From: CAYYMH01 sp964472785
GTDB lineage: Bacteria > Zhuqueibacterota > Zhuqueibacteria > Thermofontimicrobiales > Thermofontimicrobiaceae
Length of the DNA: 64,000 nucleotides
Direction: 5' to 3'
Assembly (NCBI GenBank): GCA_964472785.1
Contig: CAYYMH010000007.1
Location: forward strand, 58,494-122,493
Positions 17,406 through 26,536 of the stretch are shown here, one piece after another. Numbering within the stretch: position 1 is the stretch's first letter; the number at the start of each line of letters is the position of its first letter. Below the pieces are notes generated by a model. That model saw nothing but the letters and a program-made list of their open reading frames with translations. It made no database searches and was not told the DNA's origin. The translations under genes and the position numbers were made by a program.

Positions 17406-19421
17406 ATGAATAATACAGACATTTCCGCTGCCATGAAGATAAAATTGCCAAATGAGTTACCGCCCGAACCTCAATTTGAACCGGGCATTCGCCGGGCGCC
17501 CAATCGTGGTTTGAACTTAAATAAACATGAGATCGGTATTGCATTGAAAAACGCCTTGCGTTACATCCCCGAAGAATTGCATGAAAAATTAGCGCCTGAA
17601 TTTTTGGATGAATTAAAGAACATGGGTAGGATTTATGGTTATCGCTATCGACCCCTGGGAAGAATCTGGGGAAAACCGGTGGATCAGTACAAAGGTATTT
17701 TAGCGGCGCGCGCGCTTCAGGTCAACATTGATAATAATCTGGATTTTGATGTAGCGCTGTACCCATACGAGTTAGTGACTTACGGAGAAACCGGACAGGT
17801 CTGTCAAAATTGGATGCAATATTGTTTGATAAAACAGTATTTGGAAATTCTGAAAGAAGATCAAACACTGGTGGTCAACTCCGGCCATCCGCTGGGTATT
17901 TTTCCTTCCCATCCGTTAGCGCCAAGGGTTATATCAACGAATGGATTGTTAGTCGGTGAATGGGGCAATGCGGAAAATTTTAAAAAGCTGGCGGCAATGG
18001 GTGTGTCAAATTACGGTCAAATGACAGCCGGCGGCTGGATGTACATTGGTCCCCAGGGAATTGTCCATGGCACGTACATTACTGTTTTGAACGCCGGAAG
18101 AAAATATTTGGGGATTCCGGAGGATAAAGATTTGAAAGGAATCACTTACGTCACATCCGGATTAGGCGGAATGTCCGGCGCTCAGGCAAAAGCGATCGAA
18201 ATTGCCGGCGGCGTTGGTGTGATTGCGGAAGTGGATTACAGCCGCATCAAAACGCGTTACGATCAGGGATGGGTGAGTAAAGTGTCGGATGATTTAAGCG
18301 AAGTGACAAAATGGATGCAGGATTTCAAACAGGTCGGGAAACCGGTTTCTATTGCTTATCATGGGAATGTGGTTGATTTGTTGGAATATTTAAACGAAAA
18401 CAATATTGATGTCGAATTGCTCTCGGATCAAACTTCCTGCCATGCAGTGTACGACGGTGGTTACACACCGGCTGGTGTGACGTTTGAAGAGGGAAGAGAA
18501 ATTTTAAAAAACGATCCTGAAAAATTTAAAACGCTGGTCAATGCTTCTCTGAAAAGACATTTCCGTGTGTTGAAGCAAATAACAGAAAAGGGCGGATACT
18601 TTTGGGATTACGGCAATGCGTTTTTAGCTTCGGTTTTTAATGCGGGTGAGAAAGAAATCGCGAAAAATAAGGTGGATACATCCGGGGGTTTTATCTGGCC
18701 TTCCTATGTGGAAGATATCATGGGGCCGCTTTGTTTCGATAGAGGTTTTGGTCCGTTTCGCTGGGTGTGTCTGTCGCGAAAAGACGAGGATTTGAAAAAA
18801 ACCGATCAGGCAGCGATGTCTTGCATTGATCCTAATCTAAGCGCGCTGCATCGGGACAATTACTACTGGATCAAAGATGCCGAGGAGAATAAACTGGTCG
18901 TTGGAACCAAAGCCCGTATCTTTTATACGGACGAAGAAGGCAGAGTGGAGATCGCGCTGAAATTTAATGAAATGGTTCGTAAAGGTGAAATTGGTCCTGT
19001 ACTGATGGGACGCGACCATCACGATGTCTCTGGCACCGATTCCCCGTTCCGGGAAACCGCCAACATTTATGACGGCAGCCGAACCACGGCTGATATGTCA
19101 GTGCAATGTTTTGCCGGAAATGTCGCCCGGGGAATGAGTCTGGTTGTTTTGTCAAATGGTGGCGGTGTCGGCATCGGCAGAGCCAGTAACGGCGGCTATG
19201 GTTTGCTATTGGATGGCAGTGAAAAAACAGATCGTGTGATCAAAAGCGCGCTGTCCTGGGATGTGATGGGAGGAATCGCCAGACGAAGTTGGGCGCGAAA
19301 TGAGCCTGCAATTGAAACCGCTTTTGACTGGAATAAAAAACATCAGGATGAGGGGCAGATTACGTTGCCCTTTCAATCAGAGGATGGATTTATTGAAAAG
19401 ATGATCAATAAAATATTTTGA
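17406..19421 (+). CDS. hutU: Urocanate hydratase (urocanase)
   Basis: Second enzyme of histidine degradation: adds water to urocanate to give imidazolonepropionate, using tightly bound NAD+ as electrophile. I place the start at the ATG at 17406, which has GGAG 5 bases upstream, rather than the GTG at 17400. The roughly 670-residue protein belongs to the long urocanase form also found in animals and Bacteroidetes, not the 555-residue Pseudomonas type. Diagnostic stretches are YETGQVCQNWMQY-like GETGQVCQNWMQYCLIK, VVNSGHPLGIFPSHPLAPR, MTAGGWMYIGPQGIVHGTY, the NAD-binding TSGLGGMSGAQAKA and GGFIWPSYVEDIMGP. No hutH, hutI or glutamate-forming gene is adjacent. Histidine is also the precursor for the ergothioneine operon at 32.7 kb. 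Confidence 0.95.
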   Translation: MNNTDISAAMKIKLPNELPPEPQFEPGIRRAPNRGLNLNKHEIGIALKNALRYIPEELHEKLAPEFLDELKNMGRIYGYRYRPLGRIWGKPVDQYKGILAARALQVNIDNNLDFDVALYPYELVTYGETGQVCQNWMQYCLIKQYLEILKEDQTLVVNSGHPLGIFPSHPLAPRVISTNGLLVGEWGNAENFKKLAAMGVSNYGQMTAGGWMYIGPQGIVHGTYITVLNAGRKYLGIPEDKDLKGITYVTSGLGGMSGAQAKAIEIAGGVGVIAEVDYSRIKTRYDQGWVSKVSDDLSEVTKWMQDFKQVGKPVSIAYHGNVVDLLEYLNENNIDVELLSDQTSCHAVYDGGYTPAGVTFEEGREILKNDPEKFKTLVNASLKRHFRVLKQITEKGGYFWDYGNAFLASVFNAGEKEIAKNKVDTSGGFIWPSYVEDIMGPLCFDRGFGPFRWVCLSRKDEDLKKTDQAAMSCIDPNLSALHRDNYYWIKDAEENKLVVGTKARIFYTDEEGRVEIALKFNEMVRKGEIGPVLMGRDHHDVSGTDSPFRETANIYDGSRTTADMSVQCFAGNVARGMSLVVLSNGGGVGIGRASNGGYGLLLDGSEKTDRVIKSALSWDVMGGIARRSWARNEPAIETAFDWNKKHQDEGQITLPFQSEDGFIEKMINKIF

Positions 19422-19600
19422 GGACTTGACTCACTTTCGGCGGGACAGATTGGAACTAAATTTGATAAAATGTCATCAGCATAAGATATTGAATAACTTA
19501 AAAATTTGTAGCCCCGCCGCCAAGTGTAGCCAATTGGTATTGTTAGCTCCCTTTAAAAAAACTATTCTTGTTAATCTTAAAATTTTAATAAATATGAAAA

Positions 19601-22024
19601 TTATTTAATATTGACTGAAATTCCACTATAAATCATCGTTCCATATAACGGTGCATAGATAAAAGCGGCGTCATCCAAATGTTTTTCATCCTGAATATAA
19701 TTGAAAATGTTATTAACGCCAGCATAGAACTTAAAGCGATTCAATTGCTTTGAAACCCGGGCGTTGATCAACATAAAGGCATCGGTCTTTTTGATTTTCG
19801 ATAAATCACCAACAAGCGGATCAATTTCTTCATTGTAATAGTCAATGTACATCGGCCCCTGGAAATTTCCCATTAACACCAGGCTCCAGCCAGCAGGATT
19901 GTATTCACATTTAATGTTGGCCGTTGTTTCCGGCAGCCGGGAGATGTATTTGCTATTTGCCTCGTACGGAGTTCCTTCCCAATCGCCGCGGATGTTGTCA
20001 TATTCGCCCTGATTGTAGGTCACGTCGATCCCAAAATCAAGATTTTTGGCCAGATTGGCCACGAGAGAAACTTCGACACCCTGGACAAATGCATCGTCGA
20101 TGTTTTGCCATTGATAATCGTATCCCAGCGCGGAAACGGCGTCATCCGCATCGGAAAACGCTATTTTATCTTGCAAATCGGTGCGGAAAATATTGGAACT
20201 GATGCGAAATTTTCTGGCGTAATAGTCGAGCGAGAAGTTATAACTGACAGATTTTTCCGGATTGAGACTCGATGATTTCCACACCCGTGGCGAACCGCTG
20301 CACAGATGCAAATCCTCGGAAAAACCATAGGGCGCGCGGAATCCTGTGCCCGCATTAACCCGGAGGGTTATTTTATCAGAAACAGCATATTTTACGGCGA
20401 GCCGGGGATTGACGCTGTTTTCTTCAAATTTCGTTTTCGGAAATGTTGAGCTGGCAAATACCTGACGATTGGCATTGTATTCTTCGCTGGAGTTGTGATT
20501 GTCAAAACGAATGCCGGGCACTAATGTCAGCCGGGATGTTGCATTCCATTCGTCTTGCACAAAAACGCCAAATTCCCGTGCGGATTTATCGCTAATAGAT
20601 CTGTACGACTGGCCAAGATATTCGCTTTCCGGATTGACAACAACATACATTCCAGATTCCTCCAGATCATCAAAATAGGATTGAACGCCAACAAGCAGGT
20701 TGTGATTGCTTACGGTAGCGGCGTACGACAAGGTAGTGGTGTAAGAGCTTTCATTGGCAAGATACGGACGCATATTTCGTAAATCGGGGATGTTGTCGTT
20801 GTGTGTCGCCATATAATCGCCGAGATATGAATCATTCGTGGCGTCCCGGTCATGTTTGACATAGGCAAAACTGAAATTGATTTCAGAACGAGGGCTGAAT
20901 TTTTTATTGTAGCTTAATTCTGCTTTATAGCGGTCTGTGAAAATTCTTTCCGTGCCATCGGTAAGCGGATTTTTGTAATAATCGTCAACCATGGTTCCGC
21001 CCTGCCGTATTTCAGATATGGCTTTGCCCCGGATAATCATTTTGTCGTTATCAAAAAGCGCATTATTGATGTACAACCCAAATCCGGCATTGGTTAAATT
21101 GCTGGAAACGCGGTCGGAAATACCATCCTTCTTCTTTACGTCATCGCTGGATTCGCCCGCTCCGCTTTCATCAATAGCGTCGCCGGTAATCCGTTGGGCA
21201 AAAATGTTCAGCCCGATATTTCCTTTCTCGTTGCGAAGGGATGATGAGATGTTGTAATCGTTTGTATTATAGCTCCCGAATTGCATCCCCACTTTAACAG
21301 ATGGCTCGAATGAAGGCTCTTTATTGATAATGTTGATGGCTCCGGCCACCGCGCTGCTGCCGTAAAGTGCGGAACCGGCGCCTTTAATGACCTCGATCTG
21401 ACCGACATCAACAGTGCTGATTTGCTGCAAACCGTAAACCCCGGCCAATCCCGAATAGACCGGCTGGCCATTAATTAACACCTGGGTATGCTCCGCGCCA
21501 AGCCCCTGCATGCGCACCATGGTAAAATTACAATACTGGCACTGGATTTCCACTCGAATTCCGGGAATACTTTCCAGCGCTTCATAAATGCTGGAGGCAT
21601 TTTTATTTTCAATATCCCGCGCAGTGATAACTTCTGTTCGTACCGGAACGTCCTTGATATAGTGCTTGGTTTTGGTGCCGGTGACAACAATTTGTTCCAG
21701 CTCCAGCACATCATCTTCCAACACAAAGAAAAGATCAACGGCTTTGTCTCGTTCCATTTTAACGGTCTTTTCTTGAGACTTGTAACCAATCGCATGCGCT
21801 ATAATAGTAATTTCACCTACAGGCAAGTGCGCCAGCTTAAAATGTCCTGCTCTATCAGCGGAAGTGCCCATATTGGTTCCTTTAATGGTGATATTGGCAT
21901 AGGGAATGTGCTCGCCGCTGGTCTTTGATTTAACATCACCAAAAAGGATGGCATCGGTTTTTTCCTGCGCAATCAAACCAAGATTGCATCCTAAAATCCA
22001 CATAACAAGTACTAATTTTTTCAT
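19601..22024 (-). CDS. TonB-dependent outer-membrane receptor (CirA/iron-siderophore-like)
   Basis: Outer-membrane gated channel importing a metal complex, cofactor or similar ligand with TonB energy. I choose the ATG at 22024: GGAG lies 9 bases upstream and the product then begins with a clean signal peptide (MKKLVLVMWILGCNLGLIAQ). A carboxypeptidase-regulatory domain follows (ILFGDVKSKTSGEHIPYANI...), then the plug (QIVVTGTKTKHYIKDVPVRT, IYEALESIPGIRVE, IEVIKGAGSALYGSSAVAGA) and a beta barrel ending in SGISVNIK. The plug contains CQYCNFTMVRMQGL, a Cys-x-x-Cys pair at the position where CirA-like Bacteroidetes receptors carry CxxCNFT. The hemerythrin/LuxR pair lies upstream on the same strand. 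The ligand is unknown. Confidence 0.92.
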   Translation of the reverse strand: MKKLVLVMWILGCNLGLIAQEKTDAILFGDVKSKTSGEHIPYANITIKGTNMGTSADRAGHFKLAHLPVGEITIIAHAIGYKSQEKTVKMERDKAVDLFFVLEDDVLELEQIVVTGTKTKHYIKDVPVRTEVITARDIENKNASSIYEALESIPGIRVEIQCQYCNFTMVRMQGLGAEHTQVLINGQPVYSGLAGVYGLQQISTVDVGQIEVIKGAGSALYGSSAVAGAINIINKEPSFEPSVKVGMQFGSYNTNDYNISSSLRNEKGNIGLNIFAQRITGDAIDESGAGESSDDVKKKDGISDRVSSNLTNAGFGLYINNALFDNDKMIIRGKAISEIRQGGTMVDDYYKNPLTDGTERIFTDRYKAELSYNKKFSPRSEINFSFAYVKHDRDATNDSYLGDYMATHNDNIPDLRNMRPYLANESSYTTTLSYAATVSNHNLLVGVQSYFDDLEESGMYVVVNPESEYLGQSYRSISDKSAREFGVFVQDEWNATSRLTLVPGIRFDNHNSSEEYNANRQVFASSTFPKTKFEENSVNPRLAVKYAVSDKITLRVNAGTGFRAPYGFSEDLHLCSGSPRVWKSSSLNPEKSVSYNFSLDYYARKFRISSNIFRTDLQDKIAFSDADDAVSALGYDYQWQNIDDAFVQGVEVSLVANLAKNLDFGIDVTYNQGEYDNIRGDWEGTPYEANSKYISRLPETTANIKCEYNPAGWSLVLMGNFQGPMYIDYYNEEIDPLVGDLSKIKKTDAFMLINARVSKQLNRFKFYAGVNNIFNYIQDEKHLDDAAFIYAPLYGTMIYSGISVNIK

Positions 22025-22221
22025 TGAACTGTTCTCCATTTGGTTAATAAAATCATGAATTATGAACAGTACAATATAAATATATTATTTTACAAATTCT
22101 ATCACATGATATTAGGATTTTTTAGGGGATAGTATCGCATAAAATTGGGATAACAGCAATAATCATTTTTATTATTTTTTCGAACCTTCTATTAGAGAAT
22201 ACTTTTTAGGAAACAATATGT

Positions 22222-22818
22222 TTATTGATCAAGATAGTCTTCAACATCAACTATATTGTTAATAACGCCATAAATAGTTAATCCCGCTATTGATTTGATG
22301 CCTAGCTTTGTGGTGATGTTTTGCCGGTGTGTAACAACCGTATGGATGCTAATATAAAGCTCGCTGGAGATTTGTTTGTTTGAATATCCCTTTATCAATA
22401 ATTCAAGAACTTCTAATTCACGACTTGTGAGTTTGACATCTGGTTTCATCTTTTTTGCTGGCTGCTTATAGAGCTGCCTCTTGATAATGTCGGTAATTTT
22501 TTCAGCGCTGTCCGTAAGGTAAATAAAATCCTTGAAGAGATTAGTCTGCTCTCTGAAAAAATTATTTGTGACCAAACCAATAAACGGTATCTGTTGAAAT
22601 GCCATATCAAAAGGATCAGGATCATTTTCAATCAGGGCGCAATTTATGATAATCAGCGAGATATCTTTTTTGGGGTTGTATAAATACAATTCATTGATAG
22701 CGCTAAAACTGACAATCTTTATTTCGGACAAACTTTTATTCAAGATTGCAGTTAATCCTTTTTGAATGACTTCGGATGATTCGATAATAATAATTTTAGT
22801 CTTTTTCTCTACGCTCAT
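22222..22818 (-). CDS. LuxR/NarL-family regulator with degenerate receiver domain
   Basis: 198 aa. The C-terminal domain (about 130-190) is a GerE/LuxR helix-turn-helix: LTSRELEVLELLIKGYSNKQ followed by ISSELYISIHTVVTHRQNI. The N-terminal 120 residues have the strand pattern of a response-regulator receiver but lack its chemistry. The acidic pair after strand 1 is reduced to ESS (IIIIESSEV), and the phosphoacceptor Asp is replaced in LIIINCALI (Asn59 at the expected site). It therefore probably responds to something other than phosphorylation. It lies 5 bases downstream of the hemerythrin gene, in one transcript; such pairs recur in Bacteroidetes. Confidence 0.82.
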   Translation of the reverse strand: MSVEKKTKIIIIESSEVIQKGLTAILNKSLSEIKIVSFSAINELYLYNPKKDISLIIINCALIENDPDPFDMAFQQIPFIGLVTNNFFREQTNLFKDFIYLTDSAEKITDIIKRQLYKQPAKKMKPDVKLTSRELEVLELLIKGYSNKQISSELYISIHTVVTHRQNITTKLGIKSIAGLTIYGVINNIVDVEDYLDQ

Positions 22819-22823
22819 GTATA

Positions 22824-23504
22824 TTAATTTTCCAGTCTCTCTATTATAGGTATTAAAAGATTATTTTCGATAAAGTCATGGACATTAATATCCTGCTCCA
22901 AGTCATAAAGCTCGAATAGTAATTGTCGTCTGACTAATGAGTCATATTCCGGCGGTACATGTTTAATAAGAAGGTTTTTCAAGTCAGCCAGTTTGACCTC
23001 GATGTTGGAGTGGTGTTTTCTGAATTGTTCTATATTATAAGCTCGATCCCGCTCTTGTTCATGTAGGAGAGCGTCGATATATGGAAATACGACTGTGTTT
23101 TCGTAGTTTATGTGATCAAAAACTTCTTCGGCGTAATCATGAACAAATTTGTTTATGAGTTTAGTAAATTTTTCCTCGGGAGAGTTTGTGCTTTTTTCTT
23201 CAATGATTCTTTTTAATCGAGGAATCTTTTCATCAATGAAATAGATATGCGATGCTTTAAGATATTCCAAAATAAGAAAGGCATCACGTTTGTCAAAATG
23301 GCGTGCATCGATATTAACAGCTTCTTTACAGCAATAAAGATTGGAAATGGTCAAAAACAGTTGCTTATTAACATTATATTTTTCACAAATCTCTTGGATT
23401 GTTAGATCACCAAATCCTAATGGAATATTGAAATATTCCAGTACAAGTAAAAATCGTGGATTATCAGAGACAACTTCATACATTTTTAATAATCCGCTTA
23501 TCAT
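22824..23504 (-). CDS. Hemerythrin-domain protein (RIC/ScdA-like)
   Basis: 226 aa. The N-terminal 80 residues (MYEVVSDNPRFLLVLEYFNI, GFGDLTIQEICEKYNVN) resemble the helix-turn-helix-like portion seen in hemerythrin partners of LuxR regulators. The C-terminal helical bundle has the HHE signature: IYFIDEKIPRLKRIIEE, DHINYENTVVFPYID (H..E), FRKHHSNIEVKL (HH) and NVHDFIENNLLIPIIE (H...E). These residues would bind a di-iron centre that senses O2 or NO or repairs Fe-S clusters, as in RIC/YtfE proteins. It is the first gene of an operon with the LuxR regulator, suggesting that the iron site signals to it. This is an inference. Confidence 0.8.
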   Translation of the reverse strand: MISGLLKMYEVVSDNPRFLLVLEYFNIPLGFGDLTIQEICEKYNVNKQLFLTISNLYCCKEAVNIDARHFDKRDAFLILEYLKASHIYFIDEKIPRLKRIIEEKSTNSPEEKFTKLINKFVHDYAEEVFDHINYENTVVFPYIDALLHEQERDRAYNIEQFRKHHSNIEVKLADLKNLLIKHVPPEYDSLVRRQLLFELYDLEQDINVHDFIENNLLIPIIERLEN

Positions 23505-23685
23505 TAATAATTCTCCTGCTATTCTATCCGTTCAATATGACTATTTGCTTTTTTAAATTAGACTACCTGAGAAAAAAAGATATCAATTGCGCGGGAATCG
23601 TAAGTCAACATCCTGCAAGTGACACGAAAAAATAAAAACAAAATGTATCATACCAAAAAAGTGACTTCGGAAAAATACGTTAGTA

Positions 23686-24189
23686 TTATTTTGATGTATC
23701 CTCTGGTTTTTTATACGTCCCCGAATGAGCCGCAATGACCCATTTCCCATTCTGCTTTTCGTAGACAATCAGAGAAGCATCAATGAATGAAAAATCGCGC
23801 GCTGGTTTATCCTTTGGCGTGTAAGTGTAATTGTATCTGGTGTGAGTAATCGCATAAGCCATGGTGCTATCGTCCGATATTTTGACAACTGTTGGCGATA
23901 GTTCAATAGCTTCCTTGTAATTCATTTTCTCGAACATGTTTTTAATTCTCAACGAATCCTCGGCAGTCAATCCTTTGGTAATTTTACCATTGACGATGGC
24001 GTAACTGTCTTCTGCTCGTGGCAGATTGATCATTTTCATTCCATCATTTGAAAGGAACGCATCTTTTCGTATCTGCTCGATTTCGAGGATTTGCGCTTCA
24101 TCATTACCTGCCTCAATCTGTTCCGCTTGTTTTTGACAACTAAAAATAAATAAAAGAATCGAAAACAAGATTAAATATTTGGATTTCAT
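23686..24189 (-). CDS. NTF2/SnoaL-like (DUF4440-type) lipoprotein
   Basis: 167 aa with a lipoprotein signal (MKSKYLILFSILLFIFSCQK, Cys18 lipidated). The body has the cone-shaped NTF2-fold pattern: an N-terminal helix region IEQIRKDAFLSNDGMKM, then strands ending in DFSFIDASLIVYEKQNGKWV and IAAHSGT, the usual C-terminal 'W-x-I-x-x-x-H' hairpin of DUF4440/SnoaL-like proteins. A ligand or catalytic role cannot be read from sequence. It is a single gene with no partner on the same strand nearby. Confidence 0.7.
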   Translation of the reverse strand: MKSKYLILFSILLFIFSCQKQAEQIEAGNDEAQILEIEQIRKDAFLSNDGMKMINLPRAEDSYAIVNGKITKGLTAEDSLRIKNMFEKMNYKEAIELSPTVVKISDDSTMAYAITHTRYNYTYTPKDKPARDFSFIDASLIVYEKQNGKWVIAAHSGTYKKPEDTSK

Positions 24190-24376
24190 TGCACGACTCC
24201 GGTGTTTTAAATGAATTTTTAATGGAATTTGAATTTTACAATGTTTTCTGTTTTCGCGATGTAATTATCATTAATGTAAATATAAAAGAAAATTTAACAA
24301 AGTCAACCTTGATTTTGCATTCGATGGGTGCAATTCCGAGAAGTTGGTATTTTGGGAAATAAATAAAAAAAATGTA

Positions 24377-24526
24377 AACTGCTGAAGCAGTTAATCAATT
24401 GTTTTATCTTCTGTTAACACCCCGATAAATCTGGGTGTTAATTCAACCCTCCTGTTGAATGATCACCCCGATTCATCGGGGCGGAGTCGTTAAAAAACAG
24501 GATATTAAAAACCGTTTCAACGGTTT
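24377..24526. repeat. Array of five short palindromes (REP-like)
   Basis: Successive hairpins: AACTGCT/AGCAGTT (24377-24392), TTAACACCC/GGGTGTTAA (24414-24441), ATTCAAC/GTTGAAT (24441-24460), CCCCGAT/ATCGGGG (24466-24481) and AAACCGTT/AACGGTTT (24509-24526). Most have two-base loops (GA or TC). None is followed by a proper T-run, so they are not terminators. They resemble the palindromes mobilised by REP-associated tyrosine transposases. Confidence 0.6.
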
Positions 24527-24551
24527 ACCAACTTTATGGAGTTGCTCCCCA

Positions 24552-24680
24552 TTCGATCGGATTTATATCACCAAAGTTAAATGCAACGATGGTGTCGATG
24601 GTGATTTTTTAAGCGTTTCAATTTGTGACCGTAATTTTTCCAATTCACGGATTAATTGATTTTTGGTTTTGTTCTTTCAT
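24552..24680 (-). pseudogene. Possible remnant of a PAS sensor protein N-terminus
   Basis: From the ATG at 24680 (AGGTG upstream) the frame reads MKEQNQKSINP and stops. One base out of frame it continues QLIRELEKLRSQIETLKKSP, a coiled-coil start common to PAS-domain kinases. This suggests a frameshifted, truncated fragment. The segment is short and the call is tentative. Confidence 0.3.
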
Positions 24681-24888
24681 GGTGAGCACCTCTATGTAAG
24701 TAAGAAAAAAACTGAGTTTAAAATCCAAATTTTTGTAACTTATTATTTCTTCTTGTCTTGGAGGCTTGGGGCAATTACTTTTAACGAATACAGAAATAAA
24801 ATTTCTTGCAAATATTCAAATTATTTATTATCTTGACAAAACATCGAGAGGACATCATTTGAAATAATTTTTCGGAGTTGGGATTGTT

Positions 24889-25509
24889 ATGATTTACTGG
24901 ATTTCGGTTTATCTGTTGAGAGGGTTCACCAAGCTATTTTTAAGAGGCAAAGTTTACGGACGGGATTATTTACCAAAGAAGGGTGCGTATATTGGCGTAG
25001 TGAATCACAACAGCAATATGGACGTGATTGCCATGTCACTGGTCGTAAACCGGAAAGTACATACTATGGCAAAAGATTCGCTGTTCAAAGTGCCGGTGCT
25101 CAAATGGTGGCTGAAGGCGGTGGGAATGTTCCCAGTAGTTCGCAATGCGTCGGATCGGAAGGCGTTTAGCAATGCAATAGAACTGCTGGAGAGCGGAAAA
25201 ATTCTCTTTATGGCTCCCGAAGGAACCCGGAAAAAGCAGGATGGTCAGCGCAATCGTCCCAAAACGGGTTTTGTTCGTCTGTTTCAAATTACAGATGTGC
25301 CGGTTGTTCCTGTTGCCATTTATGGAACCGATAAAATTCTGCCGCCGGGTAAATTCTTGCCGAGATTGACACAGGTTAAGGTGAAAATTGGTAAACCGAG
25401 AAAATTGGAAAAAGTGGAAGTGAGAATAAAAAATAAGGAGAAACTACAGCAGCAGGCAGATGAAGTGATGGATGAAATTTACAGGATGTTGAATAATTTG
25501 CAGAAATAG
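24889..25509 (+). CDS. plsC: 1-acyl-sn-glycerol-3-phosphate acyltransferase
   Basis: Transfers an acyl chain to lysophosphatidic acid to make phosphatidic acid for membrane lipids. The protein (206 aa) shows the four PlsC blocks: VVNHNSNMDVIAM (HX4D catalytic motif), FPVVRNASDRKAFSNAI (block II), FMAPEGTRKK (block III, EGTR) and VPVVPVAIYGTDKILPPG (block IV). A hydrophobic N-terminus (MIYWISVYLLRGFTKLFL) anchors it to the inner membrane. It has no strong ribosome-binding site and is flanked by hairpin-rich spacers on both sides, so it is probably a single-gene unit. Confidence 0.93.
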   Translation: MIYWISVYLLRGFTKLFLRGKVYGRDYLPKKGAYIGVVNHNSNMDVIAMSLVVNRKVHTMAKDSLFKVPVLKWWLKAVGMFPVVRNASDRKAFSNAIELLESGKILFMAPEGTRKKQDGQRNRPKTGFVRLFQITDVPVVPVAIYGTDKILPPGKFLPRLTQVKVKIGKPRKLEKVEVRIKNKEKLQQQADEVMDEIYRMLNNLQK

Positions 25510-25581
25510 CTGTAAATATTCAATATTTGCTAATCAAGTTTTAAATTCTAAAACAAACGGTAAAAGATAAGAGATAACTTA

Positions 25582-25648
25582 TTGATTTTGGAGTGCAGCA
25601 ACTGCGTTGCTGCATGAAGTAACACAGTTACTTCACTCCAAAAATCAA
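25582..25648. repeat. Cruciform/three-way-junction palindrome
   Basis: Two adjacent perfect 9-bp hairpins, TGCAGCAAC-tgc-GTTGCTGCA (25594-25614) and TGAAGTAAC-aca-GTTACTTCA (25615-25635), are enclosed by an outer stem TTGATTTTGGAGTG (25582-25595) against its complement at 25634-25648, with one extra base. The bases at the junction can pair in more than one way. No T-run follows. Confidence 0.65.
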
Positions 25649-25784
25649 ATCGTAAGTGGCACATAGGTAATCAAATAGTAAACATAATAGCAATAATCAA
25701 TTTTAGAAACTTAGGTTAAAATTAACTCCAATGAGATAGATTGGATGCAACGAACTCAATAAAAATGGGCTTTTGGGAGGGCTT

Positions 25785-26462
25785 ATGGATATTGAACTAT
25801 TAAAGAAAGTCCCCATTTTTTCGAATTTAGACGATGACGAGTTGATGAAAATCAGAAAACTGTGTGTGACCCAGCACTACGAAAAAGACCGGCTGATTTT
25901 GATCGAAGAGGACATCGGAAAAACCTTGTTTTTGATCAAAAAAGGACGGGTGAAAGTATCCCGTGTCAGTGATGACGGACGTGAAGTGATTCTTTCGATT
26001 CTCGGTCCGGGAGGTTTTTTCGGTGAACTCTCGTTGATCGATGGAAAAACCAGATCGGCCAGTGTGACTGCCATTGAAAGTGCTGAGGCGATGCTACTGC
26101 ATCGGGGGGAATTTTTAGCATTATTGGAGGATTATCCGCAAATCGCGATTAGTCTGCTCAAAGAATTGGCAGCCCGCATTCGCAAAAGTGACACTCAAAT
26201 TAAAAGTTTGTCCCTGCAGGATGCCATGGGCAGAGTCGCATCCACGCTGATCATGTTAGCCGAAGATAGCGGGCGAATTCGTAAAGGCGAGGTGGTCGTG
26301 CAGCAGATTCCACTACAGCAGGACCTGGCAAATATGTCGGGCACATCGAGAGAGACGATTTCCCGCGTTTTCGGTCATTTGGAAGAAGAACATCTGATCC
26401 GTCGGGATGGACGAAAAGTGATTATTTTTAATTATGAGAAATTTAAAAAGATGTTTGGCTAA
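25785..26462 (+). CDS. Crp/Fnr-family transcriptional regulator
   Basis: 225 aa. I start at the ATG at 25785 because GGGAGGG ends 3 bases upstream; an in-frame TTG at 25773 would lie inside that site. The N-terminal cyclic-nucleotide-binding barrel (residues 1-115) contains GGFFGELSLIDGKTRSASV, the cNMP-binding phosphate-cassette region, with Arg and Ser placed as in cAMP binders. A long dimer helix follows, then a C-terminal winged helix with IPLQQDLANMSGTSRETISR (recognition helix TSRETISR). No Fnr-type cysteine cluster is present at the N-terminus, so it is Crp-like. Targets are unknown. Confidence 0.9.
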   Translation: MDIELLKKVPIFSNLDDDELMKIRKLCVTQHYEKDRLILIEEDIGKTLFLIKKGRVKVSRVSDDGREVILSILGPGGFFGELSLIDGKTRSASVTAIESAEAMLLHRGEFLALLEDYPQIAISLLKELAARIRKSDTQIKSLSLQDAMGRVASTLIMLAEDSGRIRKGEVVVQQIPLQQDLANMSGTSRETISRVFGHLEEEHLIRRDGRKVIIFNYEKFKKMFG

Positions 26463-26536
26463 AATTTGTCGAAGTTGTGGATTTATTTTATAAATCAGAT
26501 AGAATCAGAAATGAGCAGCAATAAAACGGAGGTATG

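Larger units (their letters stand above)
24190..24888. other. Intergenic region with a hairpin array and a decayed coding remnant
   Basis: Seven hundred bases without an intact gene. It holds a series of five short palindromes (24377-24526) and, on the minus strand, what looks like the broken N-terminus of a PAS-type sensor gene (24552-24680). No promoter for plsC is obvious except TTGACA at 24834-24839, which has no good -10 at standard distance. Confidence 0.6.

Noticed and set aside
19426..19608. 60-codon frame between hutU and the TonB receptor
   Set aside because: Low-complexity, no ribosome-binding site, overlaps the receptor end; not supported.
24377..24526. CRISPR array
   Set aside because: The hairpins differ in sequence and spacing; there is no repeated direct repeat and no cas gene.
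24459..24659. 66-codon frame in the hairpin array
   Set aside because: It is made of palindrome sequence and has no start signal.
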